NCBI GenBank assembly: GCA_000727475.1
Contig: KL647320.1
Coordinates: 917,072-981,071, forward strand
Direction: 5' to 3'
From: Sarcocystis neurona
Taxonomy: Eukaryota; Apicomplexa; Conoidasida; Eucoccidiorida; Sarcocystidae
Length of the DNA stretch: 64,000 nt
A program made the translations under genes and the position numbers. Shown in pieces: positions 46,601 through 57,748 of this stretch (the first letter of the stretch is position 1; every line of letters begins with the position of its first letter). Under the pieces are notes generated by a model. That model was not told where the DNA came from. It ran no database searches and saw only the letters and a program-made list of their open reading frames with translations.

Positions 46601-48634
46601 TGTTTATGTGCGTGGAGATCTCATTTTGGGCTGTGGGGTGTCTGTACACTGCGACGGACGTGTGTGGGGCCTGGCTTGACGCAGACAACAGACGGCACTG
46701 CGTCGAGGACTCTTTTCTGCGTCGGAACTCAAGGACTGGCTCGGGGAGGAGTACCCGGGCATGGACAGGCAGTGTGTCATCCGATTTCCTCCTGAAGTGG
46801 CCGCCTTGCTTCGTGAGCGGCTCGCCGCGCATGCAGCCAGAAGCGAGGCGGCAGCAGCAGCAGCAGAAGGCGGACCGGCAGCCGCGTCCTTCGCCGTCGC
46901 TCCGCCGCCGTTTCCTCCCGACTGCTCCGCGGCGAATCCCCTCGGCCTGGTCATCACTCCTACAGGCGAATGGGGGTTCCGACTTTTCGACGTTAAAGTG
47001 GGCCAAAAAAAGGCCTTTTTCATCCGTGCGAAGACGAAGCGCATGCATGGCGTATATGCGAATATACATGGGGCACGTCCTCTTCCCCTCTCTGTATATA
47101 TATGCGTGTGTGTGCAGCCTCGTGTATAGATGGTGGAAGACGCAGCTACATAGAGAGACCTACACACGCGGAAATCAGCGACGGTACATCATATGAGCAA
47201 GCTGCCGTCGTACATGCGTATATATATATATATATATGAACAGCGACACAGACCTACGGGTGGGTGTGTGAGTGTGTATATAGGTGGACTTGTGTATCGT
47301 CGCCAAATAGAGGGTTGTATATCAGGTGGATAGAGATGGCCATGCTGTACTTGTTCGTGTGTGTGCGCGGCGCTTTTCTCTTGCATGCAAAAGCCGCACT
47401 TTTATTCGGTCGTTCAGTGCTGCGCCGCAGCCGCCCGGCTCTGTCACATTTGCGTATATTCGCGCCACTATGTCTACACCTTGTCCGGTAGATGTACACG
47501 TACATATATATCTTTCAGCCATCATCCACTTTCAAGTTTATTTATTCATATAACTGTTGTTCTATACGTGAGTACGTATATCTGTGTCTCACACACATAT
47601 ATGTGTGTATGCTTGTGTACGCGTGTCTACTTTGTCCACTAGGTGTATACGTGTCTACATATGTCTATATACACCTTTCACACATACACCTTTAAGTCGA
47701 TGTTCGTATATATATTTGTATTGGTGTACACATGTATATGTACGTCTTTGACACATACAACATGCATACGTTGAATGTGGAATGTATGCGTTTCTGCTGC
47801 TATACATACAAGCATGCATGCATATCCACACATGTATCTATTTGTGTTGATTACGTATGTAGACACGGCCTCTACACTTCCACATATATATACACATGTA
47901 TTCACAAATATATATGACTGCGTCTGACACATACAGACATACATATAGACCTACAGCAGTCACGTATATATGCTTGAGCTCTTCTTGTGAATACATAGAT
48001 GTATGCATGCGGTTCACTGCTTCCTGTGTGTGTATGTCCGGGTCCTTCCGTCCGACGCGTGTACGGCTCAAGACGAAGTTGACTGCATGCGTTGGGTCGC
48101 GTTTCCACCTCCTTTTCTGCTCTCCGTGTGCCCCTCTTCTTCCGCTGCCTCGGATCTTCTTCGCCCGTCGTTTCCGCTTCTTCGTGTCTTTCGCTTCTTC
48201 GAGCCACCTGCCCGTCCCACCACCACCGGGGTTCGTCTCCCCCTTTTGTTCCTCTTCTTTTTCTGCTCTTCTCCTTCGAGACTGCTGCGTGCATGCCGTG
48301 GTGGTGCCCCGCCGAACCGTCTCTTTCCCGGTGTCGGCCGTCACCACTGCTGCTGCTGCTGCGCCTGCTGCTGCTCGCTGTTGCCCGGCACAGGTGAGCG
48401 GCTACAAGAGGCGACTGCAGGGAGTGCTGATGGAGCTGCCGACTCTCGTGGAGACCTACAAAACTCTCGACGGGGATCTTTTCTTCAAATCAGGTCTGCC
48501 TCTCTCTCGCTCGCCCTCTCTTCTCGCTGTCTCCGTGCTGTCTCCGTCTCTCTCCGAATATAAGCCGAAGCCCTGCTGCGCACATGCGTGCGTGTGTCTG
48601 TGTGTATGTATGTGTTATATACGTCTGTATATAC

Positions 48635-48665
<31 letters not shown>

Positions 48666-51600
48666 CCCTTCTCTCATCTCGCTGTCCTTCTGCTTCGAAG
48701 TCTTTTCATGCGCAGCAGTGACCGAACCGATCTAGTCACATATGCGCAGCAGTGAATATCCACATGCATATATATGTTTGTATGTGGAAGAAGGTATCTG
48801 CCGACGTACATATATCTTTAAGTATGTTGGTGTATGCGCGTGTCTGTGAGCCCACACACATATATGTAATACGCGTGTACAGGTATGCATCTCTGTTCGT
48901 AAGTATATGCGAATATATGCGGGTCTATGAATATGTTTGTATATATATACAGGGAGAAAGAGGGATATGTATAAAGGTGTCTGTCCGTCCATTGGCCTGT
49001 CTATATCTACGTGTGTATGCGTATATGTATATACGTGTGTCTCTATCTCTATTTTGCTGTGAACGCTTCTGCCCATATATATTTGTATGCATATGTGTAC
49101 CTACATATATGTGTATCGACGTATGCAGACATCTACATACATATATATATATATATATGTATAGATGTATATGTTTCTCTCTGTTTTTGTCTGAACGTAT
49201 GTCTCCATCTCTCTATATATGCATATATATATGGACGCTTGTTCTTCTGTGTATATATGTGGAAAAGAGGACGTGCGAGTACACCTGCGAATATATATGT
49301 CCCTACGTATATGTATATGTCTATTTTACAGTTGTCTAAGATATCTGTCATATATAGTGCAGTCTCTGTTGACTTGACAAATTCATTCATCCGTCGCTGT
49401 AGGACCGTCTGCGTGCGACAGCAGCAGCAGCTGGTGGCGGTGGCGTGCACGTGGGGGGTAGCGCGGTAGCTGATTTGCATGCGGGGAGACTTCTACGTTG
49501 TGATGATGCTTTCCTGCCCATTTCGAGCTCTTTGCTGTTTGTCGGCGTCCATTAAAAAGTTGGTCCCTTCTTTTCTGTTGATAGTCGTAGTAGCCGCGAC
49601 TTCAGCGAAGAGGCGTGCCAGGCCGCTGCAGATCTACGCCCTGCAACAGTCTCAGTTGCCACTGCCTCTTGTCCAGGCACATATATATATGTAGGAGGAG
49701 ACCGGCGATTATCTGTATTATATTTACTGTATGTCTGCACCTGTGTATCTCTATATATGCAGGATACTGGTGGCTGTCTATGTTATCCTTATATACTGTA
49801 TGCACATGTACATATATTTGTGTATTTGCAGGATACTGGTGATCATATGTACTACACTTACTCTATGGCGACACACACATAGATATATGTGCCAGGTACT
49901 GGTGATTCTATGTAACATACTTATACTCTGTCTATATATATATATATGTGTATATGTGGAGGGTACTTGTGGTTGTATGTATTATACTTACGCTCTCTCT
50001 ACATGTATGTATATACGCGGGGTCCTGGTGACTATATGTATTGTCCTTACTCTATGTGTACATGCGTCTATATACCCGTATATATATACATGGATATATT
50101 TGTCCATATGTGTTGTCCGTACCCTGTGCGTATATGTGTGTATTTGTATATATGCAAGGTACTGGTGACAATATGTGGTATACCTCCTCCGTGTCTACAT
50201 ATGTGTGTATGTGTGTATAGCGACGATATTGTTGGCTGCCTTTGCTACGCTCAAGTCTGTGTCTAGACACAGGCTCTCCAGGCGTTTGCCCCTTTACACA
50301 TGCGTGTCTATACGTATGAGGCAGTCCCCCGCATGCGTCTCGACGCGGTGGCTCTGTTTGGTAGACCCTCCGTCGCTTCCACAAAAAGTGCATGCACGTG
50401 TTCATCGTCTCTTGAAGAAGCGGAGAGACGCCTTCGAACGTGCGGGTGAGCAGCTCGCGAGGAAGAAATCGGCCCCACGCCACTGCGCGCGGCCGGAGCC
50501 CATCACGTAGTAGTCGCCACAAGACGCAGACGAAGCAGACGCACCCCTACCCCTGTACCTCCCTGCATGCAGACGGGTGCCCGACTTGACCGAATATAAG
50601 CCGCTCTTCATGCCCAGCGCGTCTTTCCGTGGGGGAGTCGTCTGCGTCTGTCCGTCTCGCACGAGGGTCTGCAGCAGAGGCTCCCCCCCGACTCGGCGTG
50701 GACAACTATATATGTGTGGAGGTGTTTTATTTGGAGGTGTGAATATAGATATGTATGCGAATGAAGACCTGCTTAGGGGGGGGACGTTTTCTGTCTCTGC
50801 GACGGGATTTTCTTGGCCTATCGACGGGTCTGTGTGTGTCTCTGGAGATGTACGTATTCATATATATACACATATGCATGTATGATGCACCTGTCCATAT
50901 GCGAGAGACCATATCTATGTCTCTTTCTATGTGTATAGTATACTGTACACGTACACTATGGTTACATGTGTCGGTGTACTGTACATATATATATGTGCAT
51001 GTGTATAAGGTACACGCACACATGTGAATGTATACGTATTCACATATACATGTATATGTGTGTATGTATATACATGCTGACGTAGTAGCGCTGCTGCGGT
51101 TGAAAGTGGTTGTGTGTATTGGTGGGAGAGCTGGGGAGTGTTTCTCCTCGATGTTTGTTGGCGATTTTTTTTTCTACACGGCGACGGCTTCGTCGTCTTC
51201 TTCTCCGTCGTTGCCTCCTCCCCGCCACGTGTTGGCCCGCCCTCGCAGTTTCTGCTGCTGCTGCTGCACCTCCTTTGGTCTCCTGCTGCTCTTCGTTTCT
51301 CTTCGCGTTCCTCCTCGGTGCCCAGGAGATATATCGCAAATGCTGCTCGTCTACGACCCGGCAGACGAGAAGCAGGCGGTCGATTTACGCACGATCTGCG
51401 AGAAGCAGCACTGGGAGTGGAAGGCGGGGCTCACGCCCCCGACGCATCGCATACGCAGCAGGAAGTTCAAAAATTTGGATCTCTTCGATAGACAGGAAGT
51501 TCGCGATGCGGAACTTCAAGTCCTCGAGGTCCGTCGACGGCCTCTTTACCTTCCCCTCACCGCGAGTTCACATACATGTATATATGTATATGTCTGTATA

Positions 51601-52001
51601 TCTATGTGTATATACGTCTGTGTGTGTCTGTGTGTATATACGTGTGTGTGTATATGTATGTGTGTATATGTATGTGTGTATATGTATATGTATGTGTATA
51701 TGTGTGTGTATGTTGTATATGTACATGTATGCGTATATGTATGCGTATATGTATATATGTGTGTATATGCGTATATATGTGTTTGTGTCTGTGTTCGTTT
51801 CTCTCTGTTTCTCTCTGTCCCCGCATGCCGAAACTGACTTTATAAATACATACAAATATATATATATATATACATAGACGTACATGTATACACGTGTACA
51901 GAGGGGGTGTGAGACACACCCCCCTACACACATGTGTGCGTATCTGCACGTGCACCTACTTCTGTACGGACACATTTGATGCCTGCGCTGGTGTAATCCC
52001 G

Positions 52002-52033
<32 letters not shown>

Positions 52034-52034
52034 C

Positions 52035-52079
<45 letters not shown>

Positions 52080-52100
52080 CATATATACATATATACATAT

Positions 52101-52133
<33 letters not shown>

Positions 52134-55100
52134 TATATACATATATACATATATACATATATACATATATACATATATACNNNNNNNNNNNNNNNNNNNN
52201 NNNNNNNNNNNNNNNNNNNNNNNNNNNNNNNNNNNNNNNNNNNNNNNNNNNNNNNNNNNNNNNNNNNNNNNNNNNNNNNNNNNNNNNNNNNNNNNNNNNN
52301 NNNNNNNNNNNNNNNNNNNNNNNNNNNNNNNNNNNNNNNNNNNNNNNNNNNNNNNNNNNNNNNNNNNNNNNNNNNNNNNNNNNNNNNNNNNNNNNNNNNN
52401 NNNNNNNNNNNNNNNNNNNNNNNNNNNNNNNNNNNNNNNNNNNNNNNNNNNNNNNNNNNNNNNNNNNNNNNNNNNNNNNNNNNNNNNNNNNNNNNNNNNN
52501 NNNNNNNNNNNNNNNNNNNNNNNNNNNNNNNNNNNNNNNNNNNNNNNNNNNNNNNNNNNNNNNNNNNNNNNNNNNNNNNNNNNNNNNNNNNNNNNNNNNN
52601 NNNNNNNNNNNNNNNNNNNNNNNNNNNNNNNNNNNNNNNNNNNNNNNNNNNNNNNNNNNNNNNNNNNNNNNNNNNNNNNNNNNNNNNNNNNNNNNNNNNN
52701 NNNNNNNNNNNNNNNNNNNNNATATATATACATATATATAAAAACACCTACAGAGAGATACACACAGAGAGAGATGTGTATCGTGTCCATCCGTGCTTGA
52801 GTATGTACCTATACGTTACACGTTCGAGTCTATGTATCTATGTACATCTCTACGCGTGTATATATATGTACTTGTATGTATTTCTTTGATTCTCCCATGT
52901 GTATATATGCGATATGTTTGTAGGTACGTATACAAGTGTGTATCCATCCGTATGTGTGTCTATTTATGAGGATGTTTGTGTGTTTGTGTCGGTACGTGCG
53001 ACGCATGCGCGATGTGTCTGCAGTCCTTCGTCTACATCGGCATGCGCTTGCCTGCATGAGTCTTGCAGCACACACACACACACACACACATACGGACGTC
53101 CTGGAGTATTCGACCTCTACGTATATATACGAAGATATCTGTGTGTAGGCGTTTTATGTAGACTAGACCTCTCCATATATACGTCGACCTCCATACACAT
53201 ATATATATGCGCATGTCTTTCTACGTATTTATATGTGCAGGTGTTTCTTCGTCATACTACGTATGTGCTGCGTCACCTTCCTCTCGACAGTTTAATAGAA
53301 GTATATGTGTGTGGGCCTCAGAAGAGGAAGCTGCTGCGAAGGGGGCAACGTTTTCTGCTGCGCGCGTGGGTGCATGCAGACGAGGACTGCGTGCGGGTGG
53401 GGTGTATTAACAGCAGCACATGTGTGTGGGACGCCGACTCCACATGTGACATTCTCAGGAGAATCCCCCTCACTTATATCGGCAGACGCTTTACTTTTCT
53501 CCTATACATGTGTGTATACGTAGAAATGTAGTACATATACATGTGCTGCGTGTATATAAATAAGTACATGCATGTGCGTGTAGAACGCTCTGCGTTCGAT
53601 GCAGCAGACTACAGCACACACTCATATAGGGGTTGACCTAAATATGCGTATGTTTGTGTGGATGTGTGTATATATATGTATGTCTACTTATACGTATAGA
53701 TCGGGTTGTGTATATATGTATGTGTATAGACGTAAATATGCGTATGTTTGTGTGGATGTGTGTATATATATGTATGTCTACTTATACGTATAGATCGGGT
53801 TGTGTATATATGTATATCTGCTGCGTTTGTATGTGTATCACAACTTCTGAAGAAGTGCTCTCTTTTGCATGTCTCCATCTGCTTTTGTGTTTTTCTGTGT
53901 GGATCTCTATATGATGACCCCATGCGTATATACCTTCCGACGTACTGCTTTATGCATAGACGTCCACGACAAATACGCATATATTTGTGCACCTCCATGT
54001 GTGTATGTACGTATGTCTGTGTATGTATGTATGTGCGTATGTACCTACGTATATATATGTATCTACGTATGTAGATGTATCTACGTATGTATATGTATCT
54101 ACGTATGTATATGTATCTACGTATGTATATGTATCTACGTATGTATGTATTGTATGTACGTATATATGTATCTACATATATGTATCTACGTATGTATATG
54201 TATCTACGTATGTTTATGTATCTACGTATGTATGTATGTACGTATATATGTATGTATATCTATGTATCTACGTATGTATGTATGTACGTATATATGTATC
54301 TACGTATGTATGTATCTACGTATATATGTATCTACGTATATATGTATCTACGTATATATGTATCTACGTATATATGTATCTGCGTATGTGTGTGTCTACG
54401 CGCGTATGTATCTACGTATGTATGCACCTCCGTGTGTGTGTATGTGTGTATACCTGCAAGTATAAACATAGACTCACACGTGTACGCAGATAAATATATG
54501 CATATATATGTGTGTTTATCGAAGTGAACACCTGTGTAGCCGTAGAGATGTGTGTAGGTCCTTTCGAAGAGTTTTTTCGTTTGTCGCTGGGTGAGCAGCT
54601 GCTACATTCGACCCGGCGAGACACGTATGACCTGGAAGTCCACACGTTGGCTGAGATGCAGCGCAATATTGAGAAACTGAGACAAGAACGTGCGGCAGCA
54701 GCAGGCGCAGGAAGCAGCGGCGGTGGGGGGGAAGGAGGCCTTGCAGCGGGTGGGGGCAGTGCGGCAGCGGCGGCAGGCGGTGCGGAAGCCGGAGGCGCGG
54801 GCAGCAGCAGCAGCGTCGCCGGGAAGAAGGCAGCAGGCGCGGGAGCAGCAGCAGCACCGGGAGCAGCAGCAGACGCACCCATTATTGAGCAGATTATCAG
54901 CTGCGATGATGACGTGCTGGCGTGGCTCGAGGAAATGGGCATGGGCAATACGGATGCGGCTGCATGCCTCTCGGACTACTCCGACTGCTTGTTTGAAAAA
55001 GGTCGGGGGGGGGGCGCAGGAGGCGGAGCAGCAGCCGCATCAGCAGGCGGCGGCGTGGGCGGCGCCGCAGGTAGGTGTCTCTGCACGGCGGATGCAGCAG

Positions 55101-57748
55101 CAGCAACAGGAAAGACGCGCGCGACAGGGAGATAAAAAGAACGCAGAAGCAGCAGCTGCGGGCAGTTGTGTCCACGAAGAAGCCGCAGCAACACAAGCGG
55201 CGGACGGGCGCAGTTGCTGTCGATTTGTGGAGACGGGGAGACGGGGAGACACACACACACACACGCACACGTCCTTTCAGGCAGACAGATGAAGAGACGG
55301 AAATACTCAAAATGAAACAGATATGTGTGTGTGGATTAATGAGCGGATGAATATGTAGTGAGTGACTATGCAGATGCGTGGAAATTGTGGAGATTCGTCG
55401 ATCCCCGTGTTTATGAGTGTAGAAACGTACTGCCGTGTGTCTGCTTGCGTAGCCCTCCACGCGCTCATATATACGCCGCAAGACGCACACGCACACCTAC
55501 CTACGCGTAGGTCAATAGTATATAGTATACCTATATCTATACATGTGTAAGTACATACATATATATATGTGTGCTTACGTGGGTGTCCATGTGTGAAGGA
55601 TGCAAGGACATATATATATGTATGGACTGCAAGCAAGCGTATATATGTTTTATGTGTAGATAAGGATAGAGGTAGATATATACATGTACAGCGGTAGTAG
55701 CTGCGTGGGAGAGGCTTCTGTTCTCGTATGTATATGTTGGTGTCGCGGTGCCGGTTCGGGTCAAGGAACGGCATATGCAGCGGTTTTGCTGGGCAAGGGA
55801 AGATGAATGTGAAGAGCAAAAAGTGCGGTATTGAAGTTTCCTACTGAAGTCGACCTTCGGAGCAGCTACGAAAAGACAGCAACACATGCGTTTGCAGTCG
55901 AATACCTACAAGGCCCGCCTATCTTCATCTGTGCGTCTGTATATATAGAGAGAGCGACAGAGTGAAGTATAGGGAAGTTAGGTGTATATCTGTCAATTCT
56001 GCAAGCGTCCTTATATATGTGTATACACGGACGTCCATACATATACATATAAAAAGAGATAGGGGGCAGTCACAGTGAGAGAGGGACCTGGAGATCAATT
56101 CTGTGGATATCAGCACTGCGTGCGTATACATCGATATACGGTTATGTATATTTATGACAAGGGCGTATGTGCACTAGGGAGCTGTGTACACACACATGCG
56201 CACATATTCCTGCTGCTTGTAAAGGAGTAGCTGCCGCGGGGTGTATGCGTGTCTATTCATGGTGTGTTCTCCCCGTGAGGGTTAATTCTGCCACTTTCTC
56301 AGCATCCGCTCGTTGTCCTGCTGCGTCCTGCGAGAAGTGCTGCAGAGGATGTTGCTGCTTCGACTTTTACAACGCACCGACTTCCCGCCTGTTCGTCGCA
56401 TGCGTCCCCGTGCTGCCGCTGCTGCTGTACAGCGACTGCTTCGCTGGCATATGTTCCGTGCCTCGAGTTCGACCTTTTACTGAGCTGCTGCAGCAGTTGC
56501 TGCTGCTGCATGTGCTGCTTCTTCGTCCTGAGACTCTCTTTTCGAACCTTCCTTGTCAGGCTGGGCTTCGTCCCCGCTGCTGTTGCCGCAGGTCGGACAG
56601 GGGCGCTCCTTTTCGACTTCTTCCGCCCTGCGTCCGCCGTTATACTGCGTGACGATTTTCGTCAGGTGTTCGTTGCTGCTGCTGTGTGTGTGCGTGTGCG
56701 TGTGTGCTGCTGCTGCTGTTGCCGGCGTCGCGCAGCTTCCTCCCAGCAGCTGCACGTCGGTAGCAGCAGCGCGAGAGGAGGAATGCTCAGTAGCGGAACG
56801 GGGCTGTGGGCAGGCGCGGGGGCGCAAAGTCTCCCTGTTGCTGGTGCTGGCGATGGCAGCAGCGGCACCTACGGCTGGCCTGCCGGTGGAGGAGGCGCAG
56901 TCGGCGGAGGGACGCAGCAGCTGCAGCAGCAGGAACTGCTCTTGCTGCAACAGCAGCAGCAAGAGGCCATCTTCGGGTTGCCAGGGGGGGGAGAGTCTCA
57001 AGGACTGGTGGGTGAAGACGCAGAAAACGCTACTGCGTTGGCTGTTTCTTCGCAGTTTCCCGCAAGTCACTCGGGGCTGCTCCCTGCTGCGCAGCAACAG
57101 CCGTTCGCGGGGGTCGGCTTCGAGGAGCAGCAACTCTTGCTGCAGCAGCAGCAGCAGGCCGGCCAGGTGGGGTACGGCGTAGCCATGGAACGCATGCAGC
57201 TGCAGCAGGCGACGGCGGCGGGTGGTGGTGGGGCGACGACGCTGGAACTTGGGGGCACTGCTGCGGCCATGGCTGCTGCTGCTGCTGCCGGAGGAGGAGG
57301 AGGAGCAAGAGGAGCAGGAGCAACAACAGGAGGAGCAGCAACAGCAGCAGCAGGAGTAGCAGGAGAAGAAGGAGAAGCAGGGGCAAGCTTTGGGGAGCTG
57401 CAGCAGCAGGGAGAGCCAGGCGAGCGCGCGAGGAAGAAGATGGAGAAGAAACAGAAGAAAATGATGAAGAAGGAACGTCGCCGCATGCGGAAGGAAAAGA
57501 AAAAGAAGAAAGAGAAGAAACAAGGAGACAAAGAGCAGACGACGCCCCCCGCAGGCAGCCGCGAATCCTCGGAAGTGGGGGCAGGGGTCCCTGCAGCTGC
57601 AGCAGGACCAGCAGCAGGAGCAGCAACACTGGCGCAGGCGTATAACATGCCTGCTACAGCCGCGTGCAGCTTTGAAACACAGCAGCAGGACGACGGAGGA
57701 AGCAGCTCCCCAACAAGTAGCAGCGATGATGACTCGGGGATGACCTAA
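43611..57748 (+). CDS. TAF7: TFIID subunit TAF7 homologue, expanded (about 1075 aa)
   Basis: TAF7 is a TFIID subunit acting at RNA polymerase II promoters. Seven exons are all in phase: 43611-44328, 44753-45161, 46685-46997, 48394-48493, 51326-51528, 54599-55070 and 56736-57748 (TAA). Start ATG follows a CT-rich leader. Exons 1-2 (residues 1-375) are an Ala/Gln/Pro-rich extension. The TAFII55 N-terminal-type core spans exons 3-6: [10 protein letters not shown] (about 405), [17 protein letters not shown] (about 465), [20 protein letters not shown] and DISQMLLV (about 496-523), [19 protein letters not shown] (about 547-565), then [14 protein letters not shown]. These match the order of human LPPEY, LVDLP, ICQMLV and WNHGITLPLKNVRKRRF segments. 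Exon 6 adds an Ala/Gly insert and an acidic LEEMGMG segment. Exon 7 is Gln/Ala/Gly-rich with a Lys-rich block ([17 protein letters not shown]) and a Ser/Asp end. Human TAF7 is 349 aa. Introns total about 11 kb. Assigning exons 1-2 and 7 to this gene rests on phase and orientation. Confidence 0.85.
49696..50185. repeat. Degenerate intronic minisatellite, period about 65-70 bp
   Basis: A core resembling GGATACTGGTGAYTATATGT followed by a TATACTTACTCTRTGT-like segment recurs with starts near 49695, 49760, 49830, 49893, 49958, 50019, 50089 and 50157. Each copy is separated by a variable TGTATATA stretch. The array lies in intron 4 (48494-51325) of the TAF7 gene, in sense orientation. Confidence 0.75.
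51560..51780. repeat. TGTATATG microsatellite just after TAF7 exon 5
   Basis: Irregular TGTATATGTGTG repeats begin within 40 bp of the exon 5 donor and run for more than 200 bp at the start of intron 5. Frames across it read Tyr/Val/Cys/Ile. Confidence 0.8.
52002..52741. repeat. TATATACA satellite interrupted by an assembly gap
   Basis: Bases 52002-52180 are TATATACA-type repeats. Bases 52181-52721 are N (541 positions). The same TATATACA motif resumes at 52722-52740. The gap is therefore inside the satellite, and its true length is unknown. It is entirely within TAF7 intron 5, so exon phase is not affected unless an extra exon hides in the gap. Confidence 0.9.
53639..53816. repeat. Near-perfect direct duplication, period 94 bp
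   Basis: A block of about 83 bases, starting TAAATATGCGTATGTTTGTG and ending in GGGTTGTGTATATATGTAT, occurs at 53639 and again at 53733 with no difference seen by eye. It lies in TAF7 intron 5. Confidence 0.85.
54005..54430. repeat. 18-bp minisatellite TCTACGTATGTATATGTA, in all-frame open tract
   Basis: The unit TCTACGTATGTATATGTA repeats perfectly several times near 54060-54145 and then with variants (TACGTATATATGTATC, TACGTATGTATGTA) to about 54430. Because the unit length is a multiple of three and contains no stop in any forward frame, all three plus-strand frames remain open for over 130 codons. It lies at the end of TAF7 intron 5, about 170 bp before exon 6. Confidence 0.85.

Noticed and set aside
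53869..54527. Three overlapping plus-strand ORFs of 150-198 codons, Tyr/Val/Cys/Met-rich
   Set aside because: All are translations of the 18-bp and TGTATA repeats within a TAF7 intron.
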